Of a stretch of DNA of 64,000 bases, positions 55,882 through 63,889 are shown piece after piece. The notes below the pieces were generated by a model. That model was not told the DNA's origin. It worked only from the letters and a program-made list of their open reading frames with translations, and ran no database searches. Position numbers and translations under genes: made by a program. The DNA comes from Candidatus Neomicrothrix sp. UBA7884 (GTDB lineage Bacteria > Actinomycetota > Acidimicrobiia > Acidimicrobiales > MedAcidi-G1), in NCBI GenBank assembly GCA_002501135.1, contig DLRQ01000090.1, forward strand, positions 52,084 to 116,083, given 5' to 3'. Positions within the stretch are counted from its first letter, which is position 1; each line of letters opens with the position of its first letter.

Positions 55882-57051
55882 TCAGTCGATAACCGGGAGG
55901 TCTGGTGGAGCCCTGCGTGAGAGCAACTGCGGGCCCTCACTACGGACAACCACGTTCTCCTCGTGGAGCATCAGTTTGCCGGGCTCCCAGGTGAGGCCGG
56001 GTTCCAGCGTGAGGACCATGCCCTCCACGATCTCGGTGTTGTCGTCAGCGGTATTCGAGGGCCACTCCGTCACCTGCATTCCGAGCCCGTGTCCCAGACG
56101 CCCAACGGAGTTCCCCAACGAGCCTCCAGCGGCAAGGACCTCGGCCATTGCTGCCCAGACGTCGCTAGTGGTGGCACCCGGATGCATTGTCCGCAGTCCC
56201 GCCTCGGTTGCCTCCCAGACCGTCCGGTATGCCTTCGCCGCGTCCGGGCCGACCTCTCCGAATGCGAAGTAGCGGTCAAAGTCGCTGGAGTAGCCGTCGA
56301 ATATCGAGCCGGTGTCGAACATGAGCAGGTCGCCGTGTTCGATCAACCTGTCGCTGGGCTGTTTGATCACATCCGTGAAGCCGGGTCCGGTGGCACCAAC
56401 CAGGTACGGAACGTCGTCGGCTCCCCTCTGCAGGAGGTCGACCTTGAAGGCCCGAAAGGCCTCACGCTCGCTCATGCCGACATGAACGAAATCGGGAAGG
56501 GCAACAAAGGAATCGGACACTATGGCGCAGATGTGGGCCACCTTGGCGATCTCGGCCTCGGATTTGACCATGCGCAGTGAGCGCACGATCTGGGTTGCAT
56601 CTACGAAGTCGACGCCTCCCAGACGGCCCCGGAGCACCGCATAGTCACTCAAGGGCATACGCAGGTGGGTCTCGTGTCCCATCGGTAGCCCGACAGTGCC
56701 GCCCGGACCGACCACATCGCCCAGAGCGGCAGCAAGGAGGGAGATGCCGTCATCACCGGGCTGTGGTGCGGGCCAGGTGAGGATGGAGTCGACCCATGTA
56801 CCCGACATGGTGTCCTCCCCGATTGCAGGGATGACGGCTATCGGCTTTCCGGCCGGGGGTACGACCACGAACCATGATCGGGTGGGACTCTGCCAGAAGG
56901 GTGTATGAAAGCCGGTGAAGTACCTGACCTCGGGTTCGGTACAGACGAGGAGGCAGTCGATGCCGGAGCCGGCCATCATCTCCTGGGCGGCCTCGGTCCG
57001 TCGCCGGTATTCGGCCTCAGGAAACCCCCGGGGTGGCGGCTGGCCGATCAA
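55882..57051 (-). CDS. M24-family metallohydrolase (Xaa-Pro peptidase/creatinase type)
   Basis: The 389-residue protein has the N-terminal creatinase domain and the pita-bread catalytic domain. All five metal ligands are visible: Asp in FDTGSIFDG, Asp in SSDFDRYF, His in GRLGHGLGM, Glu in LTLEPGLT and Glu in LMLHEENVV. It may be a peptidase or an amide hydrolase of the ectoine-hydrolase/creatinase branch. It overlaps the Asp/Glu-racemase-fold gene by 4 bp, so they probably act together. Confidence 0.85.
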   Translation of the reverse strand: MIGQPPPRGFPEAEYRRRTEAAQEMMAGSGIDCLLVCTEPEVRYFTGFHTPFWQSPTRSWFVVVPPAGKPIAVIPAIGEDTMSGTWVDSILTWPAPQPGDDGISLLAAALGDVVGPGGTVGLPMGHETHLRMPLSDYAVLRGRLGGVDFVDATQIVRSLRMVKSEAEIAKVAHICAIVSDSFVALPDFVHVGMSEREAFRAFKVDLLQRGADDVPYLVGATGPGFTDVIKQPSDRLIEHGDLLMFDTGSIFDGYSSDFDRYFAFGEVGPDAAKAYRTVWEATEAGLRTMHPGATTSDVWAAMAEVLAAGGSLGNSVGRLGHGLGMQVTEWPSNTADDNTEIVEGMVLTLEPGLTWEPGKLMLHEENVVVRSEGPQLLSRRAPPDLPVID

Positions 57052-57827
57052 CCGTTGCCCCGATAGATCCCTGCGGTGAAGAGCCGACCAAGACCGGGAA
57101 CCTGATCATCGACCCCGGCGAGTCTCAAGAGGTGCCATGTGAGCGCAAGGTTGCTGGAGACGACCGGCCTGTCGAGACGCTCCTCCAGATCGGCGAGGAC
57201 ACCGAAGGTCCTGAGGCTGGTACAGGAGACGAACACGCCCTCGCATCCGTCTGAATCTGCCACGATGGCTACACCGTCGGCAACGGCACCTTCGGTGATC
57301 CGCGCAACGACGTGGTCATCTGGTTCAAGGAAAGATCCGACAGCCACAACGTCTAGCCCGGCCGACTTGAGATGCCGGACGATTCGATCCGTAACATCGG
57401 CCGTATACGGGGCCACGATGCCGATGCGGCTGACTCCAAGGGCCGCAAAGGCTGCTACGGCGGCTGTGATGGGATTGGTGCAGGGCACTCCCGGATGGGC
57501 CGAGTTGAGGGCCGCCTCGATCCCTTCCTCGCCAATGAGCGTGGCTGCCGACGTACAGCCGTAGCCGATTGCGTCCAGTCGAAGTTCGACAGGAAGGAGG
57601 GCCGCAGCCAAGGGCAACCTCTCCTCCATCGCTGTCAGCGAATCAGGCGTAATGGTTGAGTCGTTGGCAATGCGGGACACATAGTGGTCGACACCGTCAA
57701 TGTCAGGCGCCCGAAGTTCTGCCTCGAGCGTGTGATCTGACTCGAGAACGATCACACCCAACCGTGCGCGCTCCCCAAGACCGCTGTCGGTGCTGACCTC
57801 AAGCTGGAGCAGGTCGGCTCTGCTCAC
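57048..57827 (-). CDS. Asp/Glu racemase-fold enzyme (maleate isomerase / EutA-like)
   Basis: The 259-residue protein has the two active-site cysteines of the fold: C91 (GYGCTSA) and C202 (VSCTSLRT). The RLGVIVLESDHTLEAEL start and NPITAAVAAFAALG fit the maleate cis-trans isomerase/arylmalonate decarboxylase branch. EutA of ectoine-use clusters belongs here too. It shares 4-bp overlaps with PhyH upstream and M24 downstream. The substrate is unknown. Confidence 0.83.
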   Translation of the reverse strand: MSRADLLQLEVSTDSGLGERARLGVIVLESDHTLEAELRAPDIDGVDHYVSRIANDSTITPDSLTAMEERLPLAAALLPVELRLDAIGYGCTSAATLIGEEGIEAALNSAHPGVPCTNPITAAVAAFAALGVSRIGIVAPYTADVTDRIVRHLKSAGLDVVAVGSFLEPDDHVVARITEGAVADGVAIVADSDGCEGVFVSCTSLRTFGVLADLEERLDRPVVSSNLALTWHLLRLAGVDDQVPGLGRLFTAGIYRGNG

Positions 57828-58696
57828 ATGTCCACCGTATGGCGTTCCTGCTGGTTGAAGAAGGAGGCTCCGGTCGGGATTTCCGGGTACGCCATCTCGG
57901 ACTCGCTGCAGCGAACACGGTTGGTTGCCTCACCTCGCACCACCTCACCCTCGTGGACGGAGGGCACGTGACATGCCTGCAGTGGACGACAGTCCTCGGC
58001 CTTGTACGCGCAGATGAACAGGGTCCGGGGGCTGTCGGAGTGGTTGGGCCCCGAGCCGTGCAGGGTGCGACCGTGCATCAGACAAGCCGATCCTGAGCGC
58101 CCGGGGCATGGGACCATGCCATCCCTGGTCTCGTCAACGACCGCGCTGGCCACTGAGCCTGTAAACACGCCGTCATGCCAGTGCTCGTACAAGGGGCCCC
58201 GGTGGCTCCCGGGGAGCACCTCGAGGGGTCCCTTCTGCATGGTGACGTCGTCTAGGAAGTAGAGCACGGTGATCATGTCGTCGTTGCTGTGAGGTTCGAA
58301 AAGGAAGTCCTGATGGAACTTCACCTCGGTTCTGGCCCCGGGGAGCTTGGAGTTGACCTTCGAGTGGTTCAGGGTCACGTTCGGTCCAATGAGTTGTGCC
58401 ACGGCATCGACTGCAATGCTCGATCGCATCACGTCCAGGTAGGTGTCGGAGATCTCTGTCGGAGAGGAGATCCGCCTGAGGGTCGGCGCCTCGGCAGTGT
58501 GTCCCGGCTCCACGTCAAAGCGTGGCCGTCCGTCCAGGGTCGTTCCAAATGCCTGGCGGTGGGAGCGACTCTGGTCTACCCAGTTGTCGAACTCGGACGA
58601 GAGGGCCGTCAGCTTCTCCGGAGGAACAGCGTCTTCCAGGAAGAGGTATCCGTCTCTCCAGAAGGCTTCAACCTGGTCTCTGTTCAGTACGTCCAT
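57824..58696 (-). CDS. Phytanoyl-CoA dioxygenase family (Fe(II)/2-oxoglutarate) protein
   Basis: The 290-residue protein has the 2-His-1-Asp triad: H128-x-D130 (VKFHQDF), then H213 (TLHGSGPN) and R224 for 2-oxoglutarate. LEVLPGSHRGPLYEHW is typical of PhyH proteins. It is not EctD-like in its motifs, so ectoine hydroxylation is not assumed. It hydroxylates a small acid or amino-acid-like compound at the expense of 2-oxoglutarate and oxygen. It is the first gene of a tight run, overlapping the next by 4 bp. Confidence 0.85.
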   Translation of the reverse strand: MDVLNRDQVEAFWRDGYLFLEDAVPPEKLTALSSEFDNWVDQSRSHRQAFGTTLDGRPRFDVEPGHTAEAPTLRRISSPTEISDTYLDVMRSSIAVDAVAQLIGPNVTLNHSKVNSKLPGARTEVKFHQDFLFEPHSNDDMITVLYFLDDVTMQKGPLEVLPGSHRGPLYEHWHDGVFTGSVASAVVDETRDGMVPCPGRSGSACLMHGRTLHGSGPNHSDSPRTLFICAYKAEDCRPLQACHVPSVHEGEVVRGEATNRVRCSESEMAYPEIPTGASFFNQQERHTVDM

Positions 58697-58785
58697 GGAG
58701 AGCCTCCCTCAACCTCGCACCAACCGTGTCCGCAGCGGCGGCAGGCTACCTGTCCTCGGCTCCGGTAGACAAGGGGAGGCGATAT

Positions 58786-59985
58786 CTATGCCTCAAGAGC
58801 CTGTTCAAGGTCGGAGACAATGTCGACAGAGGCTTCGAGGCCGACAGATATCCGGATTAGACCGTCGGTTATGCCGGAGGCGGCACGCTCCTCAGGCGGT
58901 ACAACCGCATGGGTCATCGAGGCGGGGTGCTCGATGAGCGTGTCAACGTTGCCAAGGCTGACCGCCAGCGAGCAGAGCGCCAACTGGTCGAGGAACCGTG
59001 TAGCGGCGTCATATGAGCCCATGTCGAAGGCGATCAGGGCACCGAATCCGTCCATCTGGCGTCCCGCCAGTTCATGCTGCGGATGGCTGGACAGACCCGG
59101 GTAGGAGGTGGAAGCGACCGCAGGGTGTTCTTGGAGGAACTCCGCAACGGCCATGCCGTTTGCACAGTGCTGATGCATCCGCAGCGGCAGGGTTTTGAGT
59201 CCCAGGTTGGTCAGCCAGCAGTCAAACGGACTGGGAACCCCACCCGTGAATCGAATCAGTGAACCGATCTCCTCGGCCATGAGTGTCTCGTCGGTGCTGA
59301 CCACAGCACCACCGATAACCGTGCCATGTCCGTTGATGAACTTCGTGGTGCTGTGGACAACCACGTCGGCGCCGAGGCTGAGCGGACGTTGAAGAATCGG
59401 CGTGGCGAACGTGTTGTCCACGATCACCTTCGCTCCGGCTGCATGGGCGGTCTCCGCCGTTGCAGATATGTCGATGAGCGTCATCGTCGGGTTGGCTGGT
59501 GTCTCCATGTACACAGCCGTGGTCTCGGGGTGCAACTCCAACTCCGCTGCGAGCGCATCCGGTTCCAGCCCTGCGACCCGGGAGTTGCTCACCCCGAACT
59601 GGGTGAGCACATCCGAGATCAGATGATCGGCTGAGCCGTACAGGACCTGCTGGGTGATGATGTGGTCGCCTGCCTTGGCTGTTCCCATCAGGGCAGCTGC
59701 GATTGCGGCCATCCCTGATCCGAAGATCTCCGCGGAGGAATCTTCCAGCCCAAGACCCTCAAGGGCTGCCAACTTCGCAGCCAGAGCCTTCCTTCCGGGG
59801 TTGCCTCCGCGGGAGTACATGTACGAATCGGACTCCCCGACTGCCCGGGCCTCGACGGCAGCCATGTCAGGGAACGTGAACGTCGACGTCTGGAAGATGG
59901 GTGCAATGTGTGCACCTGATGGATCGTGGGTTTCGCCCGCATGGATGGCCTCGGTAGCCATCTGCCTACGCTCCGTAAGGCCCAT
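58786..59985 (-). CDS. Cys/Met metabolism PLP-dependent enzyme (gamma-lyase/gamma-synthase type)
   Basis: The 399-residue enzyme of the cystathionine gamma-synthase/methionine gamma-lyase family has YSRGGNPGRKALAAKLAALEG, SGMAAIAAALMGTAKAGDH, the PLP lysine in HSTTKFINGHG near 207, and VDNTFATPILQRPL. The Cys found in methionine gamma-lyase after LYG is Ser here (VLYGSADHL), so gamma-lyase specificity is uncertain; O-acetylhomoserine sulfhydrylase or cystathionine enzyme are alternatives. It is divergent from the nitrilase, with 99 bp between them. Confidence 0.87.
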   Translation of the reverse strand: MGLTERRQMATEAIHAGETHDPSGAHIAPIFQTSTFTFPDMAAVEARAVGESDSYMYSRGGNPGRKALAAKLAALEGLGLEDSSAEIFGSGMAAIAAALMGTAKAGDHIITQQVLYGSADHLISDVLTQFGVSNSRVAGLEPDALAAELELHPETTAVYMETPANPTMTLIDISATAETAHAAGAKVIVDNTFATPILQRPLSLGADVVVHSTTKFINGHGTVIGGAVVSTDETLMAEEIGSLIRFTGGVPSPFDCWLTNLGLKTLPLRMHQHCANGMAVAEFLQEHPAVASTSYPGLSSHPQHELAGRQMDGFGALIAFDMGSYDAATRFLDQLALCSLAVSLGNVDTLIEHPASMTHAVVPPEERAASGITDGLIRISVGLEASVDIVSDLEQALEA

Positions 59986-60084
59986 TTCAACTCCACCTGT
60001 CCTGTGTCGTCCTCACTCGGTGCTCCTATCTACCTTGAGGGAGCCGTTTTGCCCTCAACTACCAAGTGGAGCAAACTACCCGAC

Positions 60085-60999
60085 ATGCGTGTCGCCGCCG
60101 TTCAGGCCACCCCCTCTTTCCTCGACCGTGAAGGAACTATCGCAGTAGTCGTGGACCGGATAGTTGAGGCTGCCGATGGCGGCGCCGACCTGATTGCGTT
60201 CCCGGAGGTATTCGTTCCCGGCTACCCCATCTGGCTTGATCGCACGAACTCAGCCGCCTGGGAGGAGCCAGACCAGCAGGCCGCCTTCGCCTTGTACCTG
60301 GATCAGTCCGTCGACGTACACGGGTCCGAATTTGAGACGGTCGTGGATGCCGTCCGACAGGCCGGGCTTTTCGCGTATGTGGGGGTTGTCGAACGGTCCG
60401 CATCGATGGGTTCCGTCTACTGCTCCCTTGTGGCAATCGACCCGGTGGAGGGAGTTGTAGGTGTCCATCGGAAACTGAAGCCCACCTACACGGAACGCCT
60501 TGTGTGGGCCGATGGTGACGGTGCCGGCCTGATTGCACATGACCACCGAGGTGTCCGCCTCACGGGTCTCAACTGCTGGGAGAACTGGATGCCCCTGGCA
60601 AGGACGGCAATGTATGCGACCGGATCCCAGGTACATGTGGCTGCCTGGCCCGGCTCGGTGGGCCTCACTGAGGACATCACCAGGTTCATCGCCAAGGAGG
60701 GCCGAGTCTTCGTGATCAGTGTCGGTGCCGTCTACCGGTCTGAGCACGTACCGGATGACTTCCCGCTCAGGCAGATGCTCCCCGGGGGTGAGCGCTACCA
60801 CAATGGAGGAACCTGCATCGCCGGACCTGACGGTGCATGGGTCGTCGAGCCGGTCCGCAACGAGGAAGCCATCGTGTGGGCCGACCTGGACATCGGTGAG
60901 GTCGCCAGACAGCGCCAGAACTTCGACCCGGCCGGCCACTACTCACGCCCCGACGTCCTGCACCTTGGGGTAGACCGATCCCGGACCACAGCCCCGTAA
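60085..60999 (+). CDS. Nitrilase / carbon-nitrogen hydrolase
   Basis: ATG 60085 gives 304 residues; an in-frame upstream extension to 59926 is rejected. The catalytic triad is E41 (FPEVFVPGYP), K130 (HRKLKPT) and C164 (NCWENWMP), the CWEN form favouring a true nitrilase over amidases. It converts a nitrile to acid and ammonia. The broken haloacid dehalogenase gene starts 9 bp after its stop. Confidence 0.88.
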   Translation: MRVAAVQATPSFLDREGTIAVVVDRIVEAADGGADLIAFPEVFVPGYPIWLDRTNSAAWEEPDQQAAFALYLDQSVDVHGSEFETVVDAVRQAGLFAYVGVVERSASMGSVYCSLVAIDPVEGVVGVHRKLKPTYTERLVWADGDGAGLIAHDHRGVRLTGLNCWENWMPLARTAMYATGSQVHVAAWPGSVGLTEDITRFIAKEGRVFVISVGAVYRSEHVPDDFPLRQMLPGGERYHNGGTCIAGPDGAWVVEPVRNEEAIVWADLDIGEVARQRQNFDPAGHYSRPDVLHLGVDRSRTTAP

Positions 61000-61008
61000 T
61001 CACCGGAG

Positions 61009-61730
61009 ATGGTCCGTCGCCTGACCGACCACTCTGTGCTCAGCTTTGACTGTTACGGGACCCTCATCGACTGGGAGTCGGGAATCTGGTCGGCCCTCCA
61101 GCCACTCCTCGCAGCAGGGTCATGCGGAAACGTGACCAGACAACAGGCCCTTGAGGCCTTCAACGGTTTCGAGGCAGATCAGTAGGCGGCCACCCCTTCA
61201 CTCCCCTATCCCGTTGTCCTCGAACGGGTTCACCGTTCCATTGCAGCGCGCCTTGACCTGCCTACATCAACTTCTCTTGACGAGGCATTCGGTGGGTCGG
61301 TTTCCTTATGGCCTGCGTTTCCCGACCTGAGCGATGCCTTCAGGTTCATGTCAGGGCAGTTCGACCTCGTGATCCTCTCCAACGTGGACCGGGCTAGCTT
61401 TGCCGCCTCAAACGCACGCTGATGCTCGAGTTCGACGCCGTCTACACGGCTGAGGACATCGGCTCCTACAAGCCCGACGCCGCCAACTTCGACTACCTGG
61501 TTGAGCACGTTGCTGCTGATCTGGGCCACGGGAAGGCCGACATCCTCCACACGGCCCAGAGCATCAGGCACGACCACGTACCGGCGCGATCAATCGGCCT
61601 GGACAACGCCTGGATTGACCGCAACCGGTTGTCAGAAGTCGGAATACCGGATCTACCCGAGATGGATCACGTGTTCTTCTCGCTGGCCGACATGGCCGCC
61701 GCTGTAGCCGCCGAACTCAACTCGGCCTAG
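61009..61730 (+). pseudogene. Haloacid dehalogenase (type II, HAD) gene broken by a nonsense codon and a frameshift
   Basis: The frame from ATG 61009 encodes LSFDCYGTLIDWESGIW (HAD motif I) and then meets an in-frame TAG at 61183-61185, where homologues have a residue after FEADQ. The same frame continues with AATPSLPYPVVLERVHR, through WPAFPDLSDAF and LVILSNVDRASFAASNAR, to a TGA at 61420. From 61422 the -1 frame resumes LEFDAVYTAEDIGSYKPD and HTAQSIRHDHVPA. So one substitution and a 1-bp loss explain everything. The gene follows the nitrilase and probably once worked with it. Sequencing error at the two spots is the alternative. Confidence 0.8.
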
Positions 61731-62092
61731 TAGAGGGCCATCAGTTCAGCCACGACAATCAGGGTCACGATCGCCACGTTCATGACCCTGAAGGCGGTGA
61801 ACGGGGACTTTGCGTAGTTGCGGCCTATGTGGCTGTTGGCCATCTCCTCATCCATGTCCTTGGCGCCTGCTCCGAGGTCCTGGATGCATCCGTCGGTCCA
61901 GATCATCGCCCAGAGCGACCCCAGCACGGCCCATGCGGCTACCGCCAGGGTGACGCCGTCAGCCTCAAGGCCTGCTGCGCCGAAGGCGATCGCAATGACG
62001 ACCCCCGTGTGGGCCAGTACGAAGGGCAGGATTATCGCTCTCATGTCGGCTGCCCGGTTGGAAACAACACTCATCAACAGGTCCGCGCGCAT
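61727..62092 (-). CDS. Small membrane protein, function unknown
   Basis: ATG 62092 with GGAGAG 6 nt before gives 121 residues. Three or so hydrophobic segments are visible: AIILPFVLAHTGVVIAIAFGAAG, LAVAAWAVLGSLWAMIW and a final NVAIVTLIVVAEL. An acidic loop (DMDEEMANSHIG) lies between them. It is not recognised. Its 3' end overlaps the broken dehalogenase on the other strand by 4 bp, convergent. It is divergent from the RNA methyltransferase. Confidence 0.75.
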   Translation of the reverse strand: MRADLLMSVVSNRAADMRAIILPFVLAHTGVVIAIAFGAAGLEADGVTLAVAAWAVLGSLWAMIWTDGCIQDLGAGAKDMDEEMANSHIGRNYAKSPFTAFRVMNVAIVTLIVVAELMALY

Positions 62093-62243
62093 CACACACT
62101 CTCCATTCTGGTCTGGCCGGTCCCTTCGGCGTGTGCGGGGGATCATTCCGCAACCGACCACCCCTGTCAATACACGTCGGATCACCGTGGCATCCGACGA
62201 CGTCCGACCCGCCGACCTCGCGCCCGACAGGTAGCGTCGCTGG

Positions 62244-63416
62244 ATGGAACTTCATGTGACGGCGACAGCGCGCGATGGAGCAGGCGTCGCACGTGCCCCA
62301 GACGGCCAGGTCGTCTTCGTTGAGGGCGCCCTACCCGGAGAGACCGTAGTGGTGGAGTTACTCAGAGAAGAGAAGCGCTGGTCGCGAGCGGCCGTCACCG
62401 AGGTACTGGCCGCCTCTCCCGACCGCATACCGGTCCCCTGCGCCCACCGGTTGGACGGCTGCGGCGGCTGTAACCTGATGCACGTTGACCTCCTCGGACA
62501 ACCGGAGATGAAGGCCTCGATCCTGGCTGAGCAACTCGATCGCGCAGGAGTCGCTGCCCCAACCATCAGTTCCCGTGAGTTGGCCGACGACACCGGACGG
62601 ACAACCGTGAGGGCGGCGGTCCTCAACGGGCGCGCCGGCTACAGGGAAACCGGTTCCCATGACGTCGTCATCCCATCGGCATGCCTGGCCGTCGATTCGG
62701 GACTTGAGGAACTCCTTGTGGAAAGCCATTTCGGTAGAGCCGACGAGGTCACAATCCGCGTCGGGGCACGCACCGGTGAGCGCATGGTTCTGGTCGACGG
62801 CGATCCCTTCGAGGTCGACGTACCCGACGACGTGATCGTGGTCAGCAGAGCAGAACTGCTTGAGGGGCGTAGGGCCTGGATCCACGAGCATGCCGCCGGG
62901 CGGTCATGGCGCATCTCCGCCCGGTCGTTCTTCCAGAACAGGCCGGCTGGAGTCGACGCCCTGGTCCATGAGGTGAGCGACATCGTTGACACTCTCGGTA
63001 GCGACGGCCCTCTGGTTGACGCCTACTCCGGAATCGGCATCTTTTCCGGCACGGTCGGGCAGGAGCGACGGGTGACCGCCATCGAACGCGGAGCCGACTC
63101 CGTTGCCGACGCACGGGTCAATCTGACTGACAGCGACGTGAAGATCGTGAAAGCACCGGTTGAGACATGGAAGGCGACTCGCTCTGCCATCGTCATTGCC
63201 GACCCAGCCAGAGATGGCCTCGCCAAGTCGGGTGTTGCTTCCCTGGTGGCAGCTCAACCTAACCTCTTCGTGCTCGTCTCATGTGATCCCGCATCGTTCG
63301 CCCGTGACTCCGCTCTCCTCGTCGAGTCAGGGCTCAACCTGGAGAGGGTGACCGTGGTCGACATGTTCCCGAGCACCTCGCACATCGAGACGGTTGGTGC
63401 CTTCGTCAGGGCGTGA
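62244..63416 (+). CDS. TrmA/RumA-type RNA (uracil-C5) methyltransferase
   Basis: The 390-residue protein starts with a TRAM-like domain, then the 4Fe-4S cysteines C66, C73 and C76 (CAHRLDGCGGC) and a fourth at PSACLAV. ARSFFQNRPAG, VDAYSGIGIFSGTVG (SAM) and SCDPASFARD with the catalytic Cys finish the methyltransferase. It methylates uracil in 23S rRNA or tRNA; which one cannot be told. It is intact and divergent from the small membrane protein. Confidence 0.9.
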   Translation: MELHVTATARDGAGVARAPDGQVVFVEGALPGETVVVELLREEKRWSRAAVTEVLAASPDRIPVPCAHRLDGCGGCNLMHVDLLGQPEMKASILAEQLDRAGVAAPTISSRELADDTGRTTVRAAVLNGRAGYRETGSHDVVIPSACLAVDSGLEELLVESHFGRADEVTIRVGARTGERMVLVDGDPFEVDVPDDVIVVSRAELLEGRRAWIHEHAAGRSWRISARSFFQNRPAGVDALVHEVSDIVDTLGSDGPLVDAYSGIGIFSGTVGQERRVTAIERGADSVADARVNLTDSDVKIVKAPVETWKATRSAIVIADPARDGLAKSGVASLVAAQPNLFVLVSCDPASFARDSALLVESGLNLERVTVVDMFPSTSHIETVGAFVRA

Positions 63417-63528
63417 CGATTCCGGGCCGGCACACGTCTTGGAGACGGACTTGACATCTGTCACATCAACGCAGATGGGGTCCTTGGTCCCTATTCGAAG
63501 CACGCTCAAGAGCCCAGACTTGAGGAGC

Positions 63529-63792
63529 ATGCCGCAGGGTCTCGCCGGCCTGCCAGGCATGACCGGCATGGCGACCAAGATGTTGAAGCATCAGATCGCC
63601 GACTTGGATGTCCCGGAGGTGCCCGAGTTCCTACAGATGCTGTCCGACATGGGAGCCAACCTGTGGGCCTGCCAGATGTCAGTCGACATGATGGGCCTGA
63701 ACTCCGACGACCTGTTAGACGAGGTCGCAGACGTGATTAACGTCGGCGAATTCATGGAACTCTCCGAAGGCGCCCAGATCGTGTTCGTCTGA
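63529..63792 (+). pseudogene. N-terminally truncated DsrE/DsrF/DsrH-like protein
   Basis: The 87 visible C-terminal residues (MPQGLAGLPGMTGMATKM, LKHQIADLDVPEVPEFLQML, ANLWACQMSVDMMGLN, LLDEVADVINVGEF) match the C-terminal half of DsrE2-like proteins, including the conserved ACQMSxD Cys. The normal 65-70 N-terminal residues are missing: the space up to the methyltransferase is too short, and no frame of it encodes them. It may be a decayed gene or a new start at ATG 63529, whose ribosome site is too close. A 7-bp inverted repeat follows (63805-63827). Confidence 0.6.
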
Positions 63793-63804
63793 CGGAAAGC
63801 AGCC

Positions 63805-63827
63805 CCACTACGTCCAGCAGGTAGTGG
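63805..63827. terminator. Possible bidirectional stem-loop between convergent genes
   Basis: CCACTAC-N9-GTAGTGG forms a perfect 7-bp stem between the DsrE-like and the TolB-like genes. No T-run follows, so a terminator role is uncertain. Confidence 0.4.
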
Positions 63828-63857
63828 TGTCGGAGGGGGGGACTTGAACACCCCTAG
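63825..63857 (-). other. tRNA 3'-end-like fragment (T-arm + acceptor + CCA)
   Basis: On the minus strand this reads as a T-loop TTCAAGT flanked by GGGGTG and a run of C, then TCCGACA and CCA. It closely resembles the 3' end of an actinobacterial tRNA-Leu, with one extra C and one stem mismatch. No matching 5' acceptor (GTCGGAG) lies within 100 bp, so it is not a working tRNA. It looks like the remnant left at an attachment site. Confidence 0.4.
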
Positions 63858-63889
63858 TCAACACGATCATCCCAACAGACTCGTCACGA

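Noticed and set aside
57824..58696. Ectoine hydroxylase (EctD)
   Set aside because: The PhyH fold agrees but EctD-specific segments around the iron site are absent, and no ectABC genes are near.
61183..61185. TAG read-through or recoded amino acid in the dehalogenase
   Set aside because: A second lesion (frameshift) follows and the window shows no other in-frame TAG, so decay is simpler.
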